Origin: Bacteroidota bacterium
GTDB taxonomy: Bacteria > Bacteroidota > Bacteroidia > Bacteroidales > UBA7960
NCBI GenBank assembly: GCA_007694165.1
Contig: RECE01000252.1
Location: forward strand, 1-57,925
Length of the DNA: 57,925 nucleotides
Reading direction: 5' to 3'
This document shows positions 15,016-24,700 of the stretch, piece by piece. A program made the position numbers and the translations under genes. Numbering within the stretch: the first letter of the stretch is position 1; each line of letters opens with the position of its first letter. The notes under the pieces are model-generated. The model did not search any database. It saw only the letters and a program-made list of their open reading frames with translations, and had not been told where the DNA came from.

Positions 15016-17148
15016 ATGCATAAAAGTTTTCCCTGGCTATACACCTTATTCTTTATTTGCTTCAGCATATTTTGCCTGACAGCAACCCCTGTTTACACCA
15101 ATACCCATTTGCATTATGCATTCAGGAGTGATACCATAATAACAGATACCATCATCCGGCCATTTGAAAACCTGATTCAGGACACTATTCCTATAGATAC
15201 CATTCCTTTAGATACCCTCCCTTCTGCACCCGACACTGCAGAACCTGAGAGGCCTGCCAGGAGAGTTACGCATCCTCCCATAAGAGAAAAAGAGAAGATA
15301 GATACGTTGCCGGCCACAATGGTTCCCTGGTATACTGAAGAACAATTGCAAAACCCGTTTGCCCTCAGGCCGCAATATGCAGATACAACCCTGCTCAACC
15401 ACCACCATTACGACTTTGCAACCCAGGAAGGACTGCTGTTTGCTCAAAAAGGCAACATAGGCCATGTCCACCGCAGGCTCTACTTCTCGCCGGATTTATC
15501 GCCCGGTCTGAAGCTTAATGAATATAAACTATATGGTGGTTACCTGTTTCGGCACGAAGATTTAAGGTTTTACCGGCCAAAGCATGTATTCTCCGAATTG
15601 TTTTACGTAATTGGCGATGATCGGGAACAACTCTTTTCAGGCAAGCACAATCAGAAGCTGCATGAAAATCTACACATGGGCTTTCAGTATAAAATCGTTA
15701 ATTCTCCCGGTGCTTTTACCAGGATAGGAGCAAGAAATTCAAGTTTTTATTTCTCGGGCGACTACCTGAGCACCAACCAAAGATACCAGGCACTGGCCAG
15801 TGTAATTGTTAACAGGGTGCGTAATCACGAAAGTGGCGGATTAGAGGATCATCAGGCTTTTGAACTGGATGACCGCAGTACATTTGTAAATCTGGAAAGA
15901 GCAGAGTCAACCTTCAGAGACTTTTCAGTAAACCTTCGTCATTTTTATCAAACTGGTTTCTACATAGCCTCCGACACTGGCGATCAGACAAGATTTATTA
16001 ACCTGGGCCGCATCAATCATGACTTTTCTTACAAACGCACTGCATTCCTGTATAACGACAACAATCCGCTTTACCCACACTACGATTTTCCGCGAATTGA
16101 CTCAGTAATCACGATAGACTCGACTGCCATTCACCGGGTTGAAAACCTTATATCCTGGTCCAACTTCCCATTGACAAGCGGCAGAGGTACATTTCCATTT
16201 AATTTCAAATTGTACCTTAAGCACAGCTCCTACACCATAGAGCAACCTGATTTTATTCCTGAAGGAGCTGACACACTCAACGAGGATAATGAAAGGATAT
16301 ATTACGCCACCAAAAACAGCTATAATGAGTGGGTACAGGGAATAGAACTTCAATCGGATCAACGGAGGTTCCTTTCTTTTGGTGGACATGCCAGTATTAC
16401 ACTGGGAGGATACCATGATGAGGACATCCATGCCGGAGGTTTTCTCAATATCGGAGGTGCAGAAAGCAGGTACAACTTATCCAACAGGCTCACCTATGCC
16501 CTTACAGAAGCACCTTTTTTCTACAACAAACTATCGGTGAATAATATCCGATGGGAAAACGATTTTGACAAAATTCAGATTATCAATCTCAGTTCCAGAT
16601 TAACAACTCCCTTCATTACCCTTGAAGGAAACTATTACCTGCTCGACCGAATGGTTTACCTCAATGAAGAAGCACTTCCGGTGCAAAATACCACCGAGCT
16701 GGGCTATTTTACCCTGGGGGCTTTCAGCGATTTACAATTTGGGTGGCTGGGATTGCGCAACCATGTTGTTTTGCAACAAGGCAGCAGCGAGAATTTTGAA
16801 AACTATCCTTCCCTGGTGAGTTATCATTCAATATATGCCCATTTTGGTTTGTCGGACAGGGCTATGATCAATAAAGTAGGGTTTGACTTTTATTACAATA
16901 CGGGATATAACGCCATGGCATGGTCACCAGTGGCCCGGGCCTTTCACCTGCAGAATGACCATCTGATGCAGGACAAATTCCTGGTGGATGTATTCTGGAA
17001 TGCCAAAGTATCCAATGCCCGGTTGTTTTTAAAATACCAGAATTTACTGGGATTGATTCCCGATATTCGCCATCATTATGACATTCCCTTTTATCCTATT
17101 CCTCAGAGCATGTTTAAGTTCGGGGTATCCTGGATGTTTTTCAATTAA
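15016..17148 (+). CDS. Putative outer-membrane porin (Porin_10-like)
   Basis: A 710-residue protein with an N-terminal signal segment (about residues 1-25), then a Pro/Asp/Thr-rich low-complexity stretch (about 40-95) and a long beta-strand-rich region ending in an aromatic residue pattern (FGVSWMFFN) typical of outer-membrane barrels. Size, layout and C-terminus fit the Bacteroidota putative porin family (Porin_10). It should be a beta-barrel for diffusion of solutes, but no substrate is known. The C-terminal Asn preceded by Phe-Phe is acceptable for barrel insertion. It is transcribed alone. Confidence 0.7.
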   Translation: MHKSFPWLYTLFFICFSIFCLTATPVYTNTHLHYAFRSDTIITDTIIRPFENLIQDTIPIDTIPLDTLPSAPDTAEPERPARRVTHPPIREKEKIDTLPATMVPWYTEEQLQNPFALRPQYADTTLLNHHHYDFATQEGLLFAQKGNIGHVHRRLYFSPDLSPGLKLNEYKLYGGYLFRHEDLRFYRPKHVFSELFYVIGDDREQLFSGKHNQKLHENLHMGFQYKIVNSPGAFTRIGARNSSFYFSGDYLSTNQRYQALASVIVNRVRNHESGGLEDHQAFELDDRSTFVNLERAESTFRDFSVNLRHFYQTGFYIASDTGDQTRFINLGRINHDFSYKRTAFLYNDNNPLYPHYDFPRIDSVITIDSTAIHRVENLISWSNFPLTSGRGTFPFNFKLYLKHSSYTIEQPDFIPEGADTLNEDNERIYYATKNSYNEWVQGIELQSDQRRFLSFGGHASITLGGYHDEDIHAGGFLNIGGAESRYNLSNRLTYALTEAPFFYNKLSVNNIRWENDFDKIQIINLSSRLTTPFITLEGNYYLLDRMVYLNEEALPVQNTTELGYFTLGAFSDLQFGWLGLRNHVVLQQGSSENFENYPSLVSYHSIYAHFGLSDRAMINKVGFDFYYNTGYNAMAWSPVARAFHLQNDHLMQDKFLVDVFWNAKVSNARLFLKYQNLLGLIPDIRHHYDIPFYPIPQSMFKFGVSWMFFN

Positions 17149-17222
17149 CAACTCTCCTGATAGCGCTTGTTTGTAATCGTTATAAATAAGCATGCAGCTC
17201 AAAAAGATTGAAGTATTTTTAG

Positions 17223-17230
17223 TAATTTTG
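17223..17230 (+). promoter_or_regulatory. -7 promoter element for nifJ
   Basis: TAATTTTG, an exact TAnnTTTG match, lies 61 bases before the nifJ start. The nearest upstream TTG (17208-17210) is too close to serve as -33. Confidence 0.5.
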
Positions 17231-17290
17231 CGGCGTAAAACAAGCAAAGCTAATTGCCTTACAATAAGACTGTTTTAAATTAAGACAACT

Positions 17291-20200
17291 ATGACAAAAA
17301 AGAAAAATTTCATTACATGTGACGGAAACCATGCCGCAGCACACGTAGCTTACATGTTCAGCGAAGTGGCAGCGATTTATCCTATTACCCCATCATCCAA
17401 CATGGCGGAAAATGTTGACGAATGGGCTGCAAAAGGACGCAAGAACATTTTTGGTGAAGAGGTTAAGCTGGTAGAAATGCAATCGGAGGCTGGTGCAGCT
17501 GGTGCTATGCACGGCTCATTACAGGCAGGTGCACTTACCAGTACCTATACTGCATCCCAGGGATTGCTTCTGATGATTCCCAATATGTACAAGATGGCCG
17601 GAGAATTACTTCCCGCTGTATTCCATGTTTCTGCCCGCAGTTTGGCTGCTCAGGCACTTTCAATTTTTGGTGACCATTCAGATGTAATGTCTACCCGTCA
17701 GACAGGCTTTGCCATGCTGGCAACCGGTAGTGTACAGGAAATCATGGATCTTGCCCCTATTGCTCACCTGGCAGCCATTAAGTCAAGAGTTCCTTTCCTG
17801 CATTTCTTTGATGGATTCCGTACTTCACACGAAATTCAAAAAGTAGAAGAATGTGACCAGGAAACGCTCAAAGGACTGCTGGATATGGAAGCCGTACAGG
17901 CTTTCCGCGACAGAGCGCTCAACCCTGAGCACCCTGTAACCCGCGGTACTGCTCAAAACCCTGATATTTACTTCCAGTCAAGAGAGGCTGCCAATCGTTT
18001 CTACGATGTGCTGCCCGACATGGTTGAAGAGTACATGCAGGAAATAGCCAAAATTACCGGCCGTGAATATCATCCTTTTACTTATTATGGTGCTGCTGAT
18101 GCTGAGCATGTACTTATTGCCATGGGCTCAATAACAGAAACGATTAAAGAAACCATCGACTATCTCACAGCAAAAGGTGAAAAAGTAGGACTGGTTTCTG
18201 TTCACCTGTACAGACCTTTCTCAGTAAAATACTTCCTGAAGGTAATGCCCAAGTCTGTAAAAAGAATTACAGTTCTTGACCGTACCAAAGAACCCGGCGC
18301 AAACGGAGATCCTTTGTATCTTGATGTTCGCGAGTTGTATTATGGTAAGAAAGATGCTCCTGAAGTATATGGCGGTCGCTATGGACTCAGTTCAAAAGAT
18401 ACTACTCCCAGGCACATCATCGCTGTTTTTGAAAACAGCAAGATGAATGAGCCTAAAAACCAATTTACTGTAGGTATCAATGATGATGTTACCTTCAAAT
18501 CTCTCCCCCTTGGCGAAGAAGTAGATGTTTCTCCCAAAGGAAACTATGCTGCCAAATTCTTCGGTTTGGGTTCGGATGGTACAGTAGGTGCCAACAAAAA
18601 CTCCATCAAGATTATCGGAGATTCTACCGATAAGTTTGCACAAGGTTATTTCAGCTATGACTCCAAGAAGTCTGGCGGAATCACGGTTTCTCACCTTCGT
18701 TTTGGTGATTCACCCATCCGTTCCCCCTATCTTGTTAACAATGGCAACTTCGTAGCATGCCACGTACCTGCATACCTTGAAAAATATGATATGCTTAAGG
18801 GTCTTAAGCCTGGTGGAACTTTCCTGCTTAACTCCATATGGGATGTTGAAGAGACCAAAAATCGTCTTCCTGACCATATGAAAAAGTATATGGCAGAAAA
18901 TAACATTAAGTTTTACACCATCAATGCTACTGCTATTGCGGAAGAACTTGGTCTGGGTAACCGCACCAATACCATCATGCAATCTGCCTTCTTTAAGGTG
19001 GCCGAAGTAATTCCTTACCAGCAGGCCGTTACCGAAATGAAAGATGCCATCATGAAATCCTATGGCATGAAGGGAGAAGAGATTGTAAACATGAATAATG
19101 CTGCTATTGACAGAGGTGGTGATGTAATCCAGATCGACATTCCTGCCGAATGGAAAAATATCGGGTTGAAGCCTGCAGCAAAAAGAGATGATCTTCCTGA
19201 ATTTATCCGCGATGTAGTATTCCCCATTTATGCGCTCAACGGCGATGATTTGCCAGTAAGCACCTTCCTGGATCGTGAAGACGGAACATTCCCACAGGGA
19301 ACTACTGCTTACGAAAAGCGTGGTATTGCTGTTCACGTGCCCGAATGGCAGGTTGACAAGTGTATCCAGTGTAACCAGTGTGCTTATGTTTGTCCTCACG
19401 CAGTAATTCGTCCTTTCCTCATTGATGAAGACGAGATGAAAGTAATCGGCGAAGACACTCCGGTACAAAATGTAAAAGGTAAACTTTCTGCTTACAAATA
19501 CCGCATGCAGGTAAGCCCGTTAGACTGCACAGGTTGCGGAAACTGCGTTGATGTTTGCCCTGCTCCTGAGAAAGCACTTATAATGGAATCGCTCGACTCT
19601 CAGTTGCACGAAGACAAACGCTGGGATGTAATTTCTAAAAATGTTACTTATAAAGAAAACCTGGTAACCAAGGATTCAACTGTAAAGAACAGCCAGTTTG
19701 CACAACCCCTGTTTGAATTCAGCGGTGCTTGTGCCGGTTGCGGCGAAACTCCCTATATCAAACTTATCACCCAGCTTTATGGTGACCGTATGATGGTAGC
19801 AAATGCTACAGGTTGTTCGTCTATTTACGGTGGTTCTGCACCAGCAACTCCTTATACCATGAACAGCAAGGGTGAAGGTCCTGCATGGGCAAACTCTCTC
19901 TTCGAAGACAATGCTGAGTATGGTTTTGGTATGGCAACCGGTGTAAACAAAATCCGTGAGCGCATTGCACGCTTTATGGAGGTGGGCATGGAAGCTGATG
20001 ATATGAAAGCTGAAACCAAGGAAGCTTTCAAAGGATGGCTGGATACCAAAGAAAATGCCTCCACCAACAAAGAAGCTTCAGAAAAAGTTGTGGAAGCATT
20101 GAAAGGCGAGAAAAACCAGATTGCCAAAGATATCATGGACCTCAAGCAGTATCTTGTTAAAAAGTCTGTATGGGTATTTGGTGGCGATGGCTGGGCTTAT

Positions 20201-20830
20201 GACATCGGCTTCGGTGGCCTTGACCACGTAATTGCATCAGGTGAAGATATCAACCTGCTGGTAATGGATACCGAAGTGTATTCCAACACCGGTGGACAAG
20301 CCTCTAAATCTACTCCTGTAGGTGCTATCGCCAAGTTTGCTGCTGCCGGCAAGCGTGTACGCAAGAAAGACCTGGGACTTATGGCCATGACTTACGGTTA
20401 CGTTTACGTAGCTCAGGTAGGTATGGGTGCCAACCAGAACCAGTTCCTGAAAGCAGTTCGCGAAGCAGAAGCATTTCCGGGACCTTCAGTTATCATTGCT
20501 TATTCACCATGTATCAACCACGGTTTGCGTGGTGGAATGGGAGCAACCCAGTCACAGACCAAAGATGCAGTTGAAGCAGGATACTGGCAATTGTATCGCT
20601 ACAACCCCAGTTTGGAAGCAGAAGGTAAGAATCCATTCCAGCTTGACTCCAAGGAGCCCGATTGGAATAAATTCCAGGACTTCCTTGCCAGTGAGGTACG
20701 TTACAGCTCACTCAAGAAAGCATTCCCAAAAGTAGCTACTGAGTTGTTCACAGCTGCACAGGAAAATGCAAAATGGCGCTATGAAACCTACAAGCGTCAT
20801 GCTGCCATGGACTACTCTAAAAAAGAGTAA
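17291..20830 (+). CDS. nifJ: Pyruvate:ferredoxin (flavodoxin) oxidoreductase
   Basis: A single-chain PFOR of 1179 residues that oxidises pyruvate with CoA to acetyl-CoA, CO2 and reduced ferredoxin. The order is alpha-like domain with YPITPSSNMAE near residue 35, gamma-like domain, a ferredoxin domain with CIQCNQCAYVCP (about 694) and CTGCGNCVDVCP (about 755), and a TPP-binding beta-like domain with CAGCGETPY and GDGWAYDIGFGG. All expected cluster ligands are visible, so it is intact. This is the main entry of electrons for the hydrogenases encoded further on (inference). Codons appear strongly biased, as in highly expressed genes. Confidence 0.96.
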   Translation: MTKKKNFITCDGNHAAAHVAYMFSEVAAIYPITPSSNMAENVDEWAAKGRKNIFGEEVKLVEMQSEAGAAGAMHGSLQAGALTSTYTASQGLLLMIPNMYKMAGELLPAVFHVSARSLAAQALSIFGDHSDVMSTRQTGFAMLATGSVQEIMDLAPIAHLAAIKSRVPFLHFFDGFRTSHEIQKVEECDQETLKGLLDMEAVQAFRDRALNPEHPVTRGTAQNPDIYFQSREAANRFYDVLPDMVEEYMQEIAKITGREYHPFTYYGAADAEHVLIAMGSITETIKETIDYLTAKGEKVGLVSVHLYRPFSVKYFLKVMPKSVKRITVLDRTKEPGANGDPLYLDVRELYYGKKDAPEVYGGRYGLSSKDTTPRHIIAVFENSKMNEPKNQFTVGINDDVTFKSLPLGEEVDVSPKGNYAAKFFGLGSDGTVGANKNSIKIIGDSTDKFAQGYFSYDSKKSGGITVSHLRFGDSPIRSPYLVNNGNFVACHVPAYLEKYDMLKGLKPGGTFLLNSIWDVEETKNRLPDHMKKYMAENNIKFYTINATAIAEELGLGNRTNTIMQSAFFKVAEVIPYQQAVTEMKDAIMKSYGMKGEEIVNMNNAAIDRGGDVIQIDIPAEWKNIGLKPAAKRDDLPEFIRDVVFPIYALNGDDLPVSTFLDREDGTFPQGTTAYEKRGIAVHVPEWQVDKCIQCNQCAYVCPHAVIRPFLIDEDEMKVIGEDTPVQNVKGKLSAYKYRMQVSPLDCTGCGNCVDVCPAPEKALIMESLDSQLHEDKRWDVISKNVTYKENLVTKDSTVKNSQFAQPLFEFSGACAGCGETPYIKLITQLYGDRMMVANATGCSSIYGGSAPATPYTMNSKGEGPAWANSLFEDNAEYGFGMATGVNKIRERIARFMEVGMEADDMKAETKEAFKGWLDTKENASTNKEASEKVVEALKGEKNQIAKDIMDLKQYLVKKSVWVFGGDGWAYDIGFGGLDHVIASGEDINLLVMDTEVYSNTGGQASKSTPVGAIAKFAAAGKRVRKKDLGLMAMTYGYVYVAQVGMGANQNQFLKAVREAEAFPGPSVIIAYSPCINHGLRGGMGATQSQTKDAVEAGYWQLYRYNPSLEAEGKNPFQLDSKEPDWNKFQDFLASEVRYSSLKKAFPKVATELFTAAQENAKWRYETYKRHAAMDYSKKE

Positions 20831-20846
20831 CTCTATTGCTGATTGT

Positions 20847-20888
20847 ATAAAAAAAGCTGTCTCTTTCATTTGAGACAGCTTTTTTTTT
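20847..20888 (+). terminator. Bidirectional rho-independent terminator after nifJ
   Basis: AGCTGTCTC (20855-20863) pairs perfectly with GAGACAGCT (20872-20880). Nine T follow on the plus strand and A's precede, so it can act from both sides. Confidence 0.9.
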
Positions 20889-20924
20889 GAGCATTTGGTT
20901 GCCGGAATTTTGCTTACAGGAAAT

Positions 20925-20954
20925 AAAAAAAACCCGCAGGCATTTCGCCTACGG
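20925..20954 (-). terminator. Rho-independent terminator of the small lipoprotein gene
   Basis: CCCGCAGGC (20933-20941) pairs with GCCTACGGG with one mismatch. On the minus strand a run of eight T follows the stem. It converges with the nifJ terminator. Confidence 0.75.
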
Positions 20955-21002
20955 GCTTCAGTTATTTCAGTTTGGGAACCTGCAGTAACCAGATATTCTT
21001 TT

Positions 21003-21341
21003 CTAGAAAAAGTCAAACAAGTCGTCCAGTTCAATATCACCGCAAGGAGTTTTCTTTAGCTGCTCCCGGATTAGCTCTTCAAATTCTTCGTCATCTGCGT
21101 CAAAGTCATACTTATTGTCAATTTCTTGCACAAGCTCGGAAAATTCAGCCATTTTCTGAGTAAACTGAGTCAACCCATCAAAGTCTCCTTCTTCAATACT
21201 GAGAGCCATAAGTCTCATTTCGCAGGCCTTCTCTGCAACCTTCCTTGCATCTTTTTCCATTTCATTGCTTCCAGCTCCGCATCCTGTCATTATCAGAACG
21301 GCAAACAGAACCATACCCACTGTTGTCATTACTCTTTTCAT
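21003..21341 (-). CDS. Small acidic lipoprotein of unknown function
   Basis: A 112-residue protein with a lipoprotein signal peptide. The N-terminus is basic, then hydrophobic, and the lipobox-like MTGC places the lipidated Cys at residue 21. The mature part is strongly acidic and helical, with a repeated CxM/CGD pattern (KACEMRLMALSIEEGDFD; KTPCGDIELDDLFDFF). It resembles small Bacteroidota lipoproteins with a Cys-containing helical body, but I do not recognise a named family. It should be anchored in the outer or inner membrane facing the periplasm. It is transcribed alone and converges with nifJ. Confidence 0.65.
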   Translation of the reverse strand: MKRVMTTVGMVLFAVLIMTGCGAGSNEMEKDARKVAEKACEMRLMALSIEEGDFDGLTQFTQKMAEFSELVQEIDNKYDFDADDEEFEELIREQLKKTPCGDIELDDLFDFF

Positions 21342-21619
21342 ACGATTTTAGTTTATTAGTGATATTCTTTTGTCCTGTTTCTTCACAGGGCAGGAAGGTT
21401 TTGTTTTTCAAAACACACCATTTCTTTCGGCATCAAAAATAGTTAAAAAACCAAAATGAGATGGTGAATAATCCCCTTTTTGTCAACATTTATGAAAAAC
21501 CTATTCTTAATTAACGCAGGATATCGATAGTTATTAGGTAAAAGGCTTAAAAAAACAACCTTCCGAACCTGTCTCTCTTCTTTGCTTCTTCATTAACTTC
21601 TTTACTGAAAATAACTTTC
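21342..21619. other. Divergent intergenic region, nothing recognised
   Basis: Part of a gene-free region of about 360 bases between two divergent genes. It must hold the promoter of the lipoprotein gene, but no clear element or small gene was identified. Confidence 0.4.
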
Positions 21620-21627
21620 TAAATTTG
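21620..21627 (+). promoter_or_regulatory. -7 promoter element for the T9SS cargo gene
   Basis: TAAATTTG matches TAnnTTTG and lies about 77 bases upstream of the start codon. A TTTG at 21591-21594 is 25 bases upstream of it, slightly too far for an ideal -33. Confidence 0.5.
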
Positions 21628-21703
21628 TATTAGAAGTAATCCGGTATTTTCTATGTAAATGCCAGCCCGTTAAACACAATCCAATAATAACACAATCCGA
21701 ATT

Positions 21704-24700
21704 ATGAAAAAATTTACTCTACCCATCATGAGCCTGGCAATTATTACTGCCATTCTTTTGCAATCATTTACGCTTCAAAGTAGTGGCAAGAATCAAAACC
21801 TGCTGCAACAACCCTTTTACGACAACGTGCAATGGCATGAGGACTTTGCCATCGAAAATATTGAAGGTTGGATCATGAAAGATCTGGACGAGATGGTACC
21901 CTCCGGCCCCTTTCATGACTACCCCAACAAAAATACTCCCATGGCATTTATCGTTTACAACCCCTCCCAAACGATACCTGCAAATACTTTTCCCGAATTT
22001 GCTCCACGCACCGGAGACAAAGCTTTCATGAGCATTGGCAACAATACCGGTGCCAACAACGATTGGCTCATTACCCGCGAACTTGCACCACACAACGGGG
22101 GAATCTACTCTTTTTATGCCAAAGGAACTTTTTCATTTTTTGGTCCGGAAGAGTTTAAAGTAGGATACTCAACCACAGGTACGAATGAGTCTGATTTTAC
22201 TTTTTTCCATAACCCCATCGAGGCCAACTTTTCATGGACACAATATCAATACACCATACCGGCCAATGCCAAACACATTGCCATCGTGCACGTTTCCTGG
22301 GCCTACTGTTTTATGGTGGATGATATTACATTCGCACCCACGGTTCAGAACCAGGCTCCTGGCGTTATCTCCGGCTATGAAGCAGTGATGAATATGGATG
22401 GCGGCCTGTCAATTGACCTGAACTGGATCAACCCTGCAGAAGATGCAAACGGAGATGCCCTTGCCTCCCTGGACGGAATTAAAATCTACCGTGGCTCACA
22501 TCCCATGTCATTTGAAGAAATTGCTGACCTTACTACCATTGAAGCCGGTGAAGAATCATCATGGTCAGATACTTCCGTAGAAGTTGAAAACTACTATGCC
22601 TACCGTCTGGTGGGGTATAACAGTCATGGACAGGGAGAAATCTGGACTTCTGACTTTTTGTACCTTGGAGTAGAAACCGTTCCCGGTGCGCCCAATGAAG
22701 TGAACTTCAGCCGAAACGAACAAAATGAAACTGTTATTAGCTGGAATGAAGTAAACTATGGGGAGCAAGGAGGCTTACTGCTTGATCCTGTAACGGGATA
22801 CACCATCATCCGAAGCCTGGGCAACGAAAGTGTAACCCTTGCCACCATGCATGCCGAGACCAGTTTTACAGAAACAGATGCTCCCGGCATTAATCTTTAC
22901 ACCTATCAAATCATTGCACATACCAGTGATGAAAACGCAGGACCTCCTGCTACCAGAAGCTATTATACCGGGATGGACGAAAATCAACAGCCTGTAACCT
23001 GGGGTACATTCCAATCTCAGCAGGTGTTTGAGTTGACACGATCATCCATCTTATCCCAAAGCATCTATACAGCTGATGAAATCGGTTCTTCGGGATTGAT
23101 TACAGGGCTCACCTATTTCAGCAATATTGGTGCAGGAAACAGAACCAATACCTACAAAATATACATCAGCAAGACCAACCGAAATGTGTTTGGCACAACC
23201 CAAAACAACCTGATCTGGGAATATTATGCCAACCAGAAACTGGTATTTGAGGGTCCGGTAACTTTTGAACCAGGCAGAAATGCCATTGATATTGCATTTG
23301 ATCAACCCTTCTTTTTTGATGAAAGCCTGGGGGAAAATCTTATCATAACGGTTATCAAACCACTTACTGACGACTTGCCCACTGTAACTTCTCCCAATTT
23401 TTTCAATACACCGGTAGAAGGAATGCGTACCTATTATGCCATAGGTTTTGGGGTGGATTTAAGTACTATCACCACCCAGCCTGCCAGTTGGTCAACTGAT
23501 GAAGTGGCAACCATACCCAGCATTGTTACCACAAAAGTAACCGGTTTTGGCTCCTTGTCGGGAACCGTAATCGCCGGAGGTGATAACAGTGCACTGGAAG
23601 GGGTTGCAGTAGAAATTACCCCCGCTGATGGTTCTGATTCATGGCAAACAGAGTCTGTTCTGACCAACGCTAACGGCGAGTATATTGTGGGTGGCCTTTT
23701 GCCGGGTGAATACAACATCAGCTTCTTTAAGGAGGGCTACAACATCTGGGAAACAGATTTCGCTATTACTTCCGGGCAGAATCTAATCATTGATGCATTG
23801 CTTTCTGATGCAACCCCGGTGCTGGTTTCAGGCACGGTAACCAATCAGTCGGGCAATCCCATTGAAGGAGCCAAAGCCATGCTTTCAGGATATTCATCCT
23901 ACACTGCATACACCAATGCTTCCGGAGAGTTTGCCTTGAATGGTTTTGGAGAAAAAGAATACAACCTGCATGTAAGCCATCCGCTGTATTTTGCTCATGA
24001 ACAACCCTTTACAACAGAGGACAATGATTTTGCCCTGGACCCCATTTCTCTTGATCTGCAAGCCCACAAACCCATGAATGTGGTGGCAGCTTTAGATAAT
24101 GGCAACGGACAGGTTAGCTGGGACATCCCTTACGGACTTACCAATGAAACCGGATTGCAATGGGGCAGTCTTACCCAATACACAGGCTGGGGATGGGGTG
24201 GTGCTCCGTTTACTGCCGGCATCAGATTCACCATCAGTGATCTGCAAAATATGATACCAGAAGATGGCAAGCTGACCCATGTAAAAGCTTACATTAGCAA
24301 CCAGGCCAATATTCATATTGAAGTGTTTGAAGGGCATCAGGCTGCCCAGCTCATCTATACCCATGCCGAATCTATTTCTGAAGAAGGATGGTACACCTTT
24401 GAGCTTGAAAGAGCCATACCGGTTGATATCACCAAAGAGCTGTGGATTGGAATCCGTTTTGAAGCGGGATACGGAGCGTATCCCATTGGTATTGACGAAG
24501 GCCCCAATGCTCCCCAGCGCAAGGGAAGCATGCTTTACGATAATGGAACCTGGACGGCCATGAGCCTTACCAACAAAAACTGGAATATCTATGGAATAGT
24601 GCACAACACTGTTGAGGCCAATCCCATGGGATACAAAGTCTACAGAGGACTAAGTGGCACTGATACCAGCAACTGGGAAAATCTTACCCCTGAAATGATT